Source: Daphnia carinata
Lineage: Eukaryota; Arthropoda; Branchiopoda; Diplostraca; Daphniidae
Assembly: GCF_022539665.2 (NCBI RefSeq)
Contig: NC_081340.1
Location: 5,827,357 to 5,891,356 of the forward strand
DNA: 64,000 bases
Direction of reading: 5' to 3'
A program made the position numbers and the translations under genes. The notes under the pieces are model-generated. The model saw only the letters and a program-made list of their open reading frames with translations, was not told the DNA's origin and did no database searches. Shown in pieces: positions 1-13,343 of this stretch (within the stretch, counting starts at the first letter, position 1; every line of letters starts with the position of its first letter).

Positions 1-62
1 ATTCGTGATTTATTTTAATAAATTTAAGGTAAGCAGATGAATTGAAATTCGATCCTCTTTAG

Positions 63-3000
63 AGCAAAGCTGTAGATCGAAGATCCCGTCTCGAACAGGC
101 CGTAGGCCAACAACTTTTCCTTAAGGAAGCCAAGGGCCTGGTGAGAACATTTTGATTTCATGTAATTCCATTTGAGGTTAACCATTTCCTTTGCCCGTTC
201 AGTTGACTTGGGTTGCGGACGTCAAAGAAAAGCTGAACGCAGGTGAAGCCGCTCGCGATGTGACCACTGCCGAATTATTTTTAAAGAATCATCAGGACTT
301 GTGTGATGATATCCGCGCTCATCAAGACGAGTACGTCATTATTCTTCGTCTTTTATTCAAATCAATTCTTTATCTTTTTGATTGTTTTAGTTTCGATTCG
401 TTGGCGAATCTTGCAAGTAAATTGCCAAACAACAAGGAAGTTCGTGAGAAAGCCCAACAGTTGGATGAAGAACGAAAAGCTTTGCAACGAGGATGGCAGC
501 AAAAAGATGATTTTCTTCGACAGACGTTTGATTTGCAAATTTTCAACAAGGAAGCAGATCAAATTGATGCCGCCTCTTCATCGCACGAAGCCTTCCTAGA
601 ATTTTTCGATTTGGGCGTACGTGTAAATACGTTGCTGTTGTTTTTCAAGCAATTCAACCTTTTTGTTTTTACTTGTTCCATTCGAATAGTCATCACTAGA
701 TGACGTGGAAGCTCTTCAGAAAAGACACGAAGATTTCGAAAATTCATTGGCCGCCCAGGATGAGAGACTCAAATTGTTTAGCGAAGCCGCAGACAGGCTC
801 ATCACCGCTAAACATTACGATAGCAAAAAGTACGATTTCTCTTTTTTATCATTAAAATTACAAATGAAATTTAAAAAAAATGCCCAACATTTCTGTAGCA
901 TCAATGAACGAAGGAACAATGTCGTTAAGCGACGCGATAACGTTAAAAACGTTTCGGCAAAACGAAAAGATGCGCTGGTGGCGTCTCACACATTCCAGGT
1001 TTGAAACGTCATACATCGACACGAGATTTAAAATTAATGCTGGACCGTTTGATCTCGTAGGAATTTGTGGCGTCCATTGACGATTTGCGTTCATGGATGG
1101 CCGAGAAAAGCCGTACCGTCCAAGATGAATCTTACAGGGACCTGACTAATTTGGAAAGAAAATTACAAAAGCATGAAGCCTTTGAACTTGAATTGCGCGC
1201 CAATGAGGGTCAACTACGATCCATCAATAAGGTAACCGGTTTTTGCAATAACGGGAAGGAAAACCGGTATATTTAATAAACAACCAATAATATTTATTAT
1301 TTTTCCCACCGACGGACTGTAGACTGGACAAAGCATGTCGAGCAAGAATCATTACAGGAAAGATGACATTGATCGGATGCTCGATGCTATGAACGATCAA
1401 TGGGATGCCCTTGTGTCGGCTTCGCTTGATAAGGGTCGAAGACTTCGTCAAGCCGCTAATCAAGTGGCTCATAACAAGATCCTAGAAGACGCTAAAAGTA
1501 AACTTGATGAACTGCATTCTGAAATCAACCAGGACGACGTCGGTGACGACCTCCGCAGTTGCCGAGAGCGACTCAAGAAGCAGCAAACGCTTGAGAATGA
1601 CGTGTCGTCCTTGGACCAAAAGATCAACGATTTGGTTATGGCTGGTGAAGAGATGGCTCAAGACGGACATTTTGATGCCGAGAGTATCCTGAGCCAGGGA
1701 CAGACATACAAGCGACGACTTAGTGCATTCAAAGGTATTATTTGAATAGGACGATTTGGCTGATGTACTGGATTGATGACGTGTAATTTTTTAAAATGCT
1801 AGATCCGCTAACGCAGCGCCGTGAAAAGCTGGAAGAGGCGCTGCGCTTCCATACGTTCAACTTTGAAGTGGATAATGAATTGCAGTGGATCAGGGAAAGA
1901 GAACCAGCTGCCCGTTCAGAGACGCTAGGCCAAGATTTGCATACTGCGCAATCGTTGGACAAGAAACATAAGAAATTAGAGGGAGAACTAACTGGCCATC
2001 AACCGGCCATTGATCACACGTTGGGTGTGGGACAGAAATTGGAAGATGAAGACCATCCGCAGAAAGATGAAATACGAAAACGATGCAGTGAACTTGATTC
2101 CGCTTGGAATAACTTGCACGAACTTGTTGTCCAGCGGCGCAAAAAGCTGGACCTTTCGCTCAAGGCACAGCAGTTTTTCTTCGAGGCCTCTGAGGTCGAG
2201 AGCTGGATGGCAGAGAAGACAGAATTAATCAACTCACCTGACGTCGGCAAGGACGAAGATGCTGCAATCAAGCTCCTCACCAAACACAAGGCCCTTGAGC
2301 TTGAACTGGACACGTACAGTGGCCTCATCAACGAAATGGGCAATATGGCCAACGCCATGGTTTCAAACAACCATCCCGATAGTAAAGTCATCACCCAACG
2401 CCAGCAGCTACTCACCCAGGGCATGAAAAACCTGCAGAAGTTGGCGTCACAACGAAGGCAGCGACTAGTGGACTCTGTCAGTCGGCACGAATATCTACGG
2501 GAAGCCGAGAGCATCCTAGCCTGGATCAACGAGCATATGATCACGGCTTCATCGGAAGATTACGGACAAGATTACGAACATCTTTTGGTAATGATTCGAA
2601 ATTTTTTTTGAATGTGTGGAAAGGTTTCATTTTTGTTTTGAATTTTTTTTTCAAGATTTTAATCAACAAATTTGAAGATTTCAAATTGCGGGTCGCATCC
2701 GGATCAGAACGTTTTGCTCAATGTGATGCCATTGCAAAACGACTGATAGCCAATGAAAATCCATATGCTGCTGAATTTCCTGCCAAACAGGAAGAACTCC
2801 GGTAAGAGATTTGAAAATTTGCATGTCAATGGCTGGGTTAGCACGTAGTTTTAGCTTGCACACTAATCTCTTTATAACCTAACCATTTGGATAATCGGTT
2901 TCCTTTCTGATGGGATTCTTTTCACCATTTCATTATCTCTCTTTGCTCTTGATACTTTAACACGCTGGCACATCAGCATGAACTCGCCGAAGAAGGAACA

Positions 3001-6000
3001 AAGCTGGGCTCGTATCAGCGAACAAGTCGGGCGAAAGCACAGCGTTCTTAGGTGGTTACCTCTTTTGATCTTTCGTTTTCTTTACTTTTTTCCCTACTCT
3101 GGTTGCATGTGGATTGTTTTTAACTGTTGCCTAACAATGGAGAGGAAAGATGTAGTTGAATATCAGTTCTATGCATAAACGATTTTACTTTTGGGTTTCA
3201 GTGATGAGTGGTCAAAGTTGCTGGAAACGGTTGATCTGCGAGATGAGAAACTTGTTGCCGCCGGTGAAATCCATCGTTTCAATCGCGATGTCGCAGAATC
3301 ACTTTCTCGAATCCAAGAGAAATATGTGGCTATTCCGGATGATCTCGGCCGTGACTTGAACTCGGTTTTGGGTCTCATTCGTCGCCATGAAAACTTTGAA
3401 ACAGATCTCGTCGCGCTCGAAGCTCAGCTTCAGGTTTGCAATGTTCACCAATCTTTCAAAATAATAGGATCCTGAATCATTCCGTTTCTTATACAGATCC
3501 TCGTCGATGATTCGGCCAAACTGCAGGCCGCCTATCCAGGAGGAAATGCCGAGCACATACGTGCACAACAAGCTTTGGTGATTGACTCGTGGAACACCTT
3601 ACAAGAAAGGATGGCACGTCGCAAAGAAGAATTGCAAGCCAGCTGTGATTTACAGCGCTTCCTAACCACCGTCCGAGATCTGGTCACGTGGGCTTCTGGA
3701 TTAGTGGCCGTCATGTCTTCCACGGAGAAAGTGCAAGATGCTAACGAAGCCCAGGCTTTACGGGCCGAACACGACCGGTTGAAAGGCGAAATCGAAGCCA
3801 GAGAAGATGTGTTTAGTTCGGCCGTTCAGGCAGGCGAAACGATGATCCAAGAAGAGCATTACAGCCTAATGGAAATTCGAGACAAATTGAAGCAATTGCT
3901 TCAGGAACGCGAGAAGCTTCACGCTGTCTGGCAGCGACGAAAGATTCACTTAGATCAACTGCTGGATCTCCAATTTTTCAGTCGCGATGCGAAACAAATC
4001 GAATCGACTTGCAACGCCCAAGAGGCTGCACTTCTCGGGACGGATCTTGGCTCAACGGCCGAAGAAGTCGTGGCTCTTCTCAAGAAACACGAGGCGTTTG
4101 ACAAGTTGGTGCAAGCCCAGGACGATCGATTGGCTTTGTTGATCGAGCACGGAGATAAGTTGATCGGCCAGAATCATTTCGAGAGTCAGTGGATCATGAA
4201 GCGTGTGGCCGAAGTGACACTACGTCGCAATCGCATCAAGGAGCTGAGCAATGGCCGTCGCAATCGTCTTCGCGACGCCCTCCTCTACGCCAAATTTGTG
4301 CGTGACGTCTCCGAAGCCGATGACTGGATCGAAGAGCGCCAAAAACAGCTGGATGCGGAAGCTGCACTTGGAGAAGTCACATCACTCGAGGATAAGGTGA
4401 AAGATGATTTGTTTTGGATGTAGCATTGGAGTTGTTTTAACTTTAACGTATTTGTCTCATTTTCCAGGCCAAGAGGTTGCAGAAACACCAGGCGTTCCAG
4501 GCTGAAGTCAGTGCTCATCAGAGTCGATTAAATCAAATCAAACAAACAGGAGAGACATTGATCTCTAAAAGACATGAAGCCTCGCCCGACATCCACCGAC
4601 AGCTTGAAAATCTCCAGCAACGCTGGAAGCAGCTCCTTGCTGCGTCTGTTTTGTTGGGTCGCGGCCTCGAAGAGGCTCAAGACATTCTCGATTTCAACAC
4701 CCAGTTTGAGAAAGCGATGGCCTGGCTTGCCGACAAAGAGTTGATGATCCAGCAAGGTGACCTCGGTCGCGATTATGAACATTGCCAGGTAAAAAATATA
4801 ATGAATATCATAAACGATAACTTCTCTTTAAAAATTGTATATTTTGATAGGCTCTTCAAAGGAAAGTTGGACGACGTCGATTCAGACATGAGATTTGACG
4901 ACTCTCGTATCAAAGCTATCAATGCCCTAGCAGACAAACTGGTACGTCAAGGTCGCAGCGATGCCCGACTAGTCCAACAGCGGCGTGATGGATTGAATCA
5001 GCGATGGCGGGCCACGCAGGGTGGCCTTGATGAATACCGGCAAGATCTTGCAGGAGCACTGGAAATCCATGCCTTCAATCGAGACGTTGATGATACGTAA
5101 GGCCGTGTCACAGAAAAGACAATTCTACTTAGTGCAGCCGACGAAGGCAAAGATCTGCCTCAAGTTGAAACTCTTCAGAGACGCCAGGAAGCTATTGAGC
5201 GCGACTTGACGGCCATCGAAGGCAAACTGAAAGAGCATGACACTGATGCACGAAAACTAATGGCCAAGTACGCCGACATGGCACCTACCATTCGATCAAA
5301 ATTCACGACGGCACAGGACAACTGGAGAAAGCTTACCTCCACGGCAGTTGCCCGTCGTCAGAGCCTCGCTTCGGCTTATACTTTCCACAAGTTCAAGGCT
5401 GACCTGCGTGAACTAGAAGCTTGGGTTCAAGATATGAACAACAAAATGGAGGCCACTGTATTGGCAAACAATTCCACAGACGCTCAAACTGCGTTGCAGT
5501 TGCACCAAGAACGCAAAGCTGAAATCGACGGTCGTCAGAACAACTTCTCTGCCCTGAAAGATCACGGCCGGCGCTTGGTTCAACAACAGCATCCATCCAA
5601 AGATGAAATTGGCACTTGTCTATCTGAATTGGAAGAACTGAGAAGGACCTTAGCTGCTACTTGGGAAGAGCGTAAAGTTCTCTTAAGCCAGTGCCAGCAA
5701 CTTTGTCACTTTGATGAGCTCGTCGACCAGGTATTAAAATTCATCCTGGTACAAAAAAACATTACGATTGAAAGATTTGTTTAAAAAAAAAAATAGGCGG
5801 AAGCAACTTTGGCCAAGCAAGAAGCGTTTCTTAACAACGATGATTTGGGAGATTCATTGGCCGGCGTCCAAATGCTTGTGCGTAAACACGAGGCGTTTGA
5901 AAAGACCATGGTGGCACAAGGCTCTCGTTTCGAAGAGTTGGAACGATATGCCGCTGAGTTGTTGGCCAACCAACATTATAATGCCAGTGGAATTCAAAAA

Positions 6001-9000
6001 CAATTAGACGAGGCCTTGGGAAGGCGAGATCGCGTTCGCGAAGCATCCCATCAACGTCGCAAACGATTGGAAGAATCAAAAGAACTCCACATTTTCCTGC
6101 GCAATATTCACGAGGTACGCATTATTTACCAATATCATGAGATGGATTGAATTTTAAATGCATTTTTCTTGTTCCATGCAATAGGTCGAAGGATGGATAT
6201 CAGAGAAATTACAAGTGGCATCTGACGAAGCCTATCGAGATCCTACGAATCTTCAAAGCAAATTGCAAAAACAGGCCGCATTTGAGGGTGAATTGCAGGC
6301 CAATCGTGGTCGAGTGTCACAGGTGACACGGGAAGGTGAACAGCTGATGGCTTCTGGCCACTTTGCTTCGATGGAAATCCAGTCACAACTCGACACCCTT
6401 GACTCTCATTGGCGGCAGCTGTTGGACGCCTCCCAGTTGCGCCGAGATCGATTGCAAGACGCTTACCAAGCGCTACTCTTTAGCCGTAGTTTGGACGATA
6501 TCGATGGGTGGATGGACGAGGTCGAACAGCAGCTTCAGTCGGAAGATCACGGGCGAGATCTAACAACAGTCCAACATTTACTTAAAAAACATCAAACTCT
6601 TGAAGTGGATATTCACGCACACGCGGACGCCATCCAATCGGTTAAAGAGACGGCCATTTCATTTCATGAAGCCGAACACTTCCAGGCCGAAGAGATCAAT
6701 GAGCGATCGCAAGCCATTATCAAGCGCTACCAATCGCTACACGAGCCGGTACAGATCCGAAGGGATAACCTTGAAGATGCTTTACTGCTCTATCAATTTT
6801 TACGCGATGTGGAAGACGAGCTTTCATGGATCCGAGAAAAACATCCCGTCGCATCCTCTACCGATTTAGGCACATCTCTCTCATCTGTTCAAGCGTTGCA
6901 AAAGAAGCATCAAGCTCTTGAAGCTGAACTTCAATCTCATGAACCAGTCATCGCCACAGTAGTGTCTCGTGGACAGCAAATGATCAAAAGCAATCACTTT
7001 GCTATCCAACAGGTAATAATTGCATAGGATAGCACCTTAGTATTTAGATTAATCTTTAACGTTAACTTTAGGTGGAAAAGAGTTTACAGCAAGTTCAGTC
7101 GCAATTGACTACGCTAAAAGATCACGCGTCCATTCGGCGATTGCGTCTTCTAGATGCAGTTGAATCGCAAATGTTTTATTCGGAAGCGATGGAAGCTGAA
7201 ACGTGGATCCGCGAAAAGCGCCAACAATTGTCAAATCCGGATGTAGGAAAAGACGAGGACTCTATCGCCGTAAGTTTGGCATTTAATTGCTAATTGGGAT
7301 TAAATTACATTTTTATTATTTTTTTAAACCAGGGTTTATTGAAAAAACTTGACGTCATTCAACGCGATATTAGCGGTTTCAACGCGAATATGGGCCGGCT
7401 GGCTAAACTGAGCCGAGGTCTGGTAGAACGCGGCCATTTTGATTCTCCCAATATCGAAGCCAAAATGCTTTCCGTGGACCAGCAATACGAACAGCTGAAA
7501 CAGTTGGCGGAGACTCGTCAAAAGAATTTAGATGATAATCACAAGATCCACAAGTTCCTTCGGGAAGCGGATGAAGTGGCTGACTGGATAAACGAGCAAA
7601 TGGCGATGGCTGCTTCAGAGGACTATGGTCGTGACGTTGAGCACGTGGAAATCCTAATCCAGAAGTTTGAGAGCTTCCTTAGCACTTTAAATGCAAGCCA
7701 AGATCGAATTGAATTGCTCAAAACTACTGCCAAAGCCGTTATGGACGATCCTAAAATGGATTCAGCGAAAATTCGAGCTAAAGTGGACGAAGTTAATCAA
7801 CTTTGGGATGATTTGAATGAGTTATCACATGCACGACAGGATGCTTTATCTGGAGCTAAACTAGTCCACGTTTTCGATCGTAATGCTGACGAAACCGTTA
7901 CATGGATCACAGAAAAAGAGGCTGTCCTCTACAGCGAGGATTACGGCCAAGATCTTGAAGGTGTCCAAGCTCTACTTCGCAAGCATGCTGGATTCGAGCA
8001 CGATCTATCTGCTGTAAAAGAACAGGTAAATTTGATTGAGTTTCATAAGATCTCCCTCTTTAACCTGATGGAACGTGTGTTAGGTCGATGCCGTCATCAA
8101 CGAGGCCCAAAAACTAGCTGGTCTTTTCCCCGATGCTCGTGAACACATTGCCATCCGTCATGGAGAAACTCTTCGAGCTTGGCAAGATTTAATCGAAAAT
8201 GGAGCCCAGAGAAAAGACAAACTGCAGCAAGCAGAAACGCTCCAAGCTTATTTCGATGACTATCGTGATTTGATGTAAGTTTTAGTACAATAGTATTTTC
8301 CTATCGATTCTCATTTTTAAATCAAACATTCCGAATATTCTTGTAGGGCCTGGTTCAGCGAAATGATCGCCAAAATTACGGCCCCCGAGTTGGCTCGCGA
8401 TAGTGCTAGCGCTGCTTTACAGTTGGCTGGCCACAGGGAATACCAAACAGAAATTGAAGCCCGTAAGGAACCTTTTGATCGGTTCGTTCATATGGGTGAA
8501 AAGCTGATCAGCAACGGCCACTTCATGGCTGAAGAAATCCAAGATAAAGTCATGACTTTGACCCAACGACGACACCAACTCCTTGAGACGTGGCAACGTC
8601 GTGAAGAAATCTACCTGCGGAACATGGACGCACTACTCTTCGAGCGTGACGCTGCACAACTTGAATCGTGGTTGGAGTCACGTGAGAAACTTCTGGCACA
8701 CGAAGAGCTTGGCTCATCTATCGCCGAAGTGGAAGAGCTTATCCGCCGCCATGAAGATTTCGCTAAAACTCTAGATGCACAGGATCAAAAAGCCGAAGCC
8801 CTGAAACGGATCACACTGGTATGTGAAACAAATTTTGCAATATAGTTTTTATATTGTTTTGATTCAAAGTTATTAAGCTTTAAACTTTATGTTTATGGTC
8901 TGCAGCTCGAAAAAGCGTTTCAGCATCTCCGGAAACTGGAAGAAGAAACACGAAAAGCTGAAGCCCAGCGTCGCGAACAAGATCGATTGGAAGCGGCCAA

Positions 9001-11744
9001 GCGAAAGGAAATGCAACGGATCACCAATGTGAGTTGTTAGAAGAGCTTTGACTGTCTAGAGGTCTGCATTAATTCGACCGTCTTTCCCTTTGCCATACAG
9101 GAAAGAAGGCAAGAAGAACAACAACGACGTCGAACGCAGGAGATCAAGCTGACTCGAGAAGAGCTTGATCGTCTTCCCTTGAACATGAACGGCGCTACTG
9201 GTTCCGGACCCAATTCAGTTTCAGGAGGATCAGAACGCTTCCAAGGCTCCATCGAAGGATCTCCCAGGTACATTCATTTAAAACAGCTTTAGTTTCGACT
9301 TTTCTCATTAACAACGTTATTTCTCATGGCACAGAGTTCAGCCAAGGATTGCTATAGTGTCTCCAGACAGTAGCCCTAATGTCAAAATGGATCCAAGCTT
9401 GACACCTGATAGACTGCGTGGCATAATAGTCGGTGGAGTCAAACGAGCTGAAAGTATGCGCGTGACGGGTGCATCGTCCGGTCCGACTTCCTTATCGGCA
9501 GCCGACGCTTCACGCCTAAAACGGAATCCCAGCTTCACGACGCGTAAACGAAATACCAGCCTTCGCAAAGTAAAGCGAATGGATAATCCCGAAGACTTGG
9601 CACCTGTCGAAATGGGTGGTTTCCTTGACCGCAAACATGAACAACAAAGTGGGGGGAAAAGGGCTGCCCTCCGCTCTTGGAAATCCTATTACACCAGTAT
9701 TTAACACCTCACGTTTGTGTTAAGTGATATGACGAGTGATGATTGAATGACTCTCTTTTTTCCTTTAGTATTGTGTGGTCAGTTGCTCTGTTTCTTCAAG
9801 GAACAAGACGACTTTGCCGAAAGCAAAGCAGCCGCTTCGCCACTCAACCTTTACCAGGCACAGTGCGAGCGCGCCAGCGACTACACGAAACGCAAAAATG
9901 TGTTCAGATTACGTACGTCTGACGGAGCCGAATTCCTTTTCTCGGCCGAAGATCCACAACACTTGGATGACTGGGTCAAGAAGATCTCTTTCCACGCCTC
10001 ATTATCTCCTGCTCAGCAATTGATGAGCTACGATACCTTCCAGGTAAGAAAAGCTTTGCACTGAAGCATGTTTTTAGACTACTCTTAGTCAAATAGCAAG
10101 CTCGCTTGCATAGTTACGTTAACCTTGTCGGTTGGTGTATAACTAATGCATGTAGTCGAATTGAAAAAAAACTACCTCGCTTCCTAGTTATCGACACACC
10201 TTCACCTTCTAACTCTTTTTTTATACACACTGGGTCGTGTCCTTGATCGAACACCTATAGGCTAAGTCTTCTCTGTCGGTCAATCCTCCCGCTTCCTCTT
10301 TGGTTGATTCGGCCAAAACTAAGGCCTCAGCCAAAGAGATAAAACGGAACTCGAGTTCGGCCGGGTCCACGGAAGTCAGAGCAGATGAGGAGGAGGACTT
10401 CCACAGCGCCGATTCCGGTTCCGATTCTGATTCTTATCAGAAAAATCCCCTGATGCCAAAGGTCCTAATTCAACCAAGTCGAGTCCAGTCGCTCCTGCTC
10501 TTGCTCCGAAAAAGCGTCAGGTATCCAGCACAAAAACTAGACGCTTCCAATTTTATCTACTTTGGCTTTTGTTGGTTCGATTTATCATATCCTGCACGAT
10601 TGGCCTGCCCTAAAAATGATCAGTTTGCTTCGTGTTGCGCTTGCAAATGAGGATCCCATCTAACTTTTCACTGTTATTACAGAAGAATCAGGCAGCCGTA
10701 GTTGAACCGACGACGCAGGCCGCACCGCCCATCCTGCCCCGCACCTCAGCTCCGGCGCGTCCAGCGTCCGGCGAAGAAGTTTGGGTCAAAGTGAACAACG
10801 CAGCATACGCTGAAGGTTTGAAATTATGATTTCTATGCTCGTCGTTTTTCTTCGTGTTTGGGAACCGTTTGCATGTTCTTTTGCATGTCTCAGTGTCTTT
10901 GGCTTATAAGAATGTACTGCGACTGGCATGTCAAATCTATTAGACTTTGGTTTTTCTTGCTCTTTTTTCAACCTGAAATTTTCATCAGTTTCTCTTTTTT
11001 TTTTTTTCATTTTACTTCATTCAACATCTTTGCATATTGCCAATCATTTGACATGTTTCAGTACGTTCGCATTTTATAATTATCAAACGGCGCTTTTTCG
11101 TGTGAATGTACATAGTAGTTGACTTCCCTCCGTTGCCTCGTTCAGCCCCGCCTCCTTTACCTCCGTCCCGTCCGCCCGTACCCCCAAGAGGGGCCTCGCA
11201 GCCTGTGCATCATCACCACCATCACCACCAGCAACAAGCGCGCCAGATGTCTAGCATGCATATAGTGGCTGAAGAATGGCAGGAATCGTCCTCGTATTAT
11301 GCTAGCTCTGCTGTAGCTTATGGTTCGTTCCCAGCTTCCCTGTCCAATTTTTACGGCTTCGATTCATACAGATATCCGCGATAGCATTCACCGGTTCTTT
11401 CGTTCTTCCATTCAGGATCAGGACCAAACAGCCGCGCATCGTTGTCTAGTCAAGTAGACGGCCGCTCGGCTGGATCCAGTTCGTCCTACCTTGCTCCAAG
11501 TTCGACGGGGAATTTGCAGCATCAGCAGTACCAGCAGTACGCGCAGCAACATCACCAACAACAAAAGACCCAACAGCAACCACCGCGGCCACATTCAATG
11601 GTTGAAGCCCGGAGTGACACGTCTTCAGAGAGTGACGTACCGGCCACGCCATCACCGCGCGAAGAGAAAAAAGACGAAAGAGAGAAAAGGAGATCTGTTT
11701 TGGGTGGAATCTTCCGGCGTAAGGGGAAAAGCACGCACGTGTAA
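63..11744 (+). CDS. kst: beta-heavy spectrin (karst-like), 3' part of gene
   Basis: Giant actin-crosslinking spectrin of the apical membrane skeleton, 5' part outside the window. I read 27 exons: 63-140, 203-330, 391-616, 690-829, 899-998, 1061-1231, 1323-1734, 1803-2587, 2656-2801, 3202-3433, 3497-4396, 4468-4788, 4851-5730, 5797-6114, 6185-7012, 7072-7269, 7333-8025, 8084-8274, 8347-8818, 8906-9028, 9101-9267, 9335-9696, 9769-10043, 10261-10520, 10683-10815, 11119-11322, 11416-11744. They encode about 3,020 residues. Roughly 2,400 of these are about 22 spectrin repeats of about 106 residues with the usual W, LxxR and KHE(A)FE positions. Conventional beta-spectrin has only 17 repeats, hence beta-heavy. 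A basic/Glu-rich stretch, a PH domain (9604-10043) and a Pro/His/Gln-rich tail follow. The SH3 domain expected in the N-terminal part is not in the window. Three frame lesions (near 4864, 5098 and 10450) interrupt an otherwise phase-perfect model and may be assembly errors. Confidence 0.85.
9604..10043 (+). other. PH domain of the spectrin, split by one intron
   Basis: The segment starts at EMGGFLDRKHEQ, runs through RSWKSYY and continues after the 9697-9768 intron with LCGQLLCFFKEQ. It ends with the W-containing final helix (DDWVKKISFHA). This is the order of a beta-spectrin-class pleckstrin homology domain, a phosphoinositide/membrane-binding module near the C terminus. Its presence marks the protein as beta rather than alpha spectrin. 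Confidence 0.9.
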
Positions 11745-13343
11745 GCGAGGTACCAAATAGCTGGATCAAATCACCACCGCCTTATCATCACGCCTTTGGA
11801 ATTATGTAATCCGCATTCCAATTTTGTTTTGCATTCCAATTCTTGCATTTCCAATCCGCATTCACGGTAGCAATGACGTAAAAGGGATCCGTGCCTTTAA
11901 CAAACATTTCAGCGAAACATTTCAGAACACAGGTGTGTGGTATAGTCTCTTTTGTTATTTGTTCATTTTGACGCAAAGTTCAGCGAATACTAAGTGTTAA
12001 TTTGTAGTTCATAAAGATGCTTTTTTTTTACAATTTGAACCCAGTGTAGTTACATAACAGTTATGCATCAGCAAAAAGTACGTTGTAATTGCCCGATGGC
12101 AGTCGTACTTTTTGGTAGTGCAACTATGGAAATTGACATTCGCATTTGATGGGAAACCAACGAAAAAAAAAACAACGCATATTTGTGTTAAAAATCCGAA
12201 CGAATCGCGTTTCCAAAGATGTTGCAATTGTTCATATTATAGTGTCGGAGATGGTAGTTAAAACAGAGAAATTTCGATTGTTTTTGTTTTCAAACCGGGT
12301 TTATCACGCTAATTTGAATTTATACCGTTGATATCAAACAAAATTTATCAATTATTCCAATAATATTATTCATAACTTGGTCCTTTCCCGTGTGTGTCAA
12401 GTGGGGTTATATTATGATTTAGTGCGGGGCATTTACTACATTTTCATTTCTTTCTGATTATTGCATTTGTGAGTGCCTTGACTGATTTATTCTTGTTGTT
12501 CCTGCTGTCTTGAAATATATATACATAGCCTGTGTTAATTCGTTGTGTTCTACATATTGCAAGAGTGAGTCGCAACTGCCATCTGGTTCAAAGCTAGTGG
12601 TTCTTTGAATAACCTACACTGTAATGCACGAAGCTTTGGATAGTGCAGACACTATACAAGCATTACAAAAATGAATATTAACCTGGAGAATCTTTACTCT
12701 GTCTACCTGTCAAAACAATAGAGCTGTTTTCGCAGACCCTCACAAGGTGTAATACTTGAGTTTTACATCAAATTAATACAATGTTGTCTTGAGGAACCCC
12801 TTAATTCTTGTTTCACGTTATACCAATATTTGATGCTATTCCTGTGTTTTTATCTGCAATGTTGTAGACTGCAAATATCTAAATCTAGAAATTGAAACCG
12901 GGCATCGACTCTGTAGAGTAAACTAGAGCTTCTATACTTTCTTCTTTATTTCCAAATACTATTCAGTTAGAAATACCAAGTTTACTAGATAACGTGGCAT
13001 TCTCTATTCGACCGTTTCTTATATTTCCCGATTTCCAATATCCCGTTTTTTCCGAATCCCGACTTCCTCGTAAATTCCGTTTCTCTTTCTCAATTTTTTT
13101 TCTCTTCCGGTTCGTAAAATTTGTGAAATTGGCAACACTGAACTCTGTTTCAACTTCATGACGTTAAATCGAAGATCGAAACAATAAACAAGGCAAAGAC
13201 ACAAAAATTCATTTACTCAGGTTTAAAAATTTAAAGAAAACTTGGGTTCCATTTCCCTGTACTTCCAAAGAGCAATAGAAAATTTTCGATCATTCGATCA
13301 TCCGACTGCTAGTTCTTAGTAACATACTTCCAGATAAAAAAAA
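11745..13343. other. spectrin 3' UTR and translin upstream interval
   Basis: About 1.6 kb of AT-rich sequence between the spectrin stop codon and the translin start. Open frames here are short and have no recognisable motif. It most likely holds the spectrin 3' UTR and the translin promoter/5' UTR. I see no RNA gene or mobile element. Confidence 0.6.
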
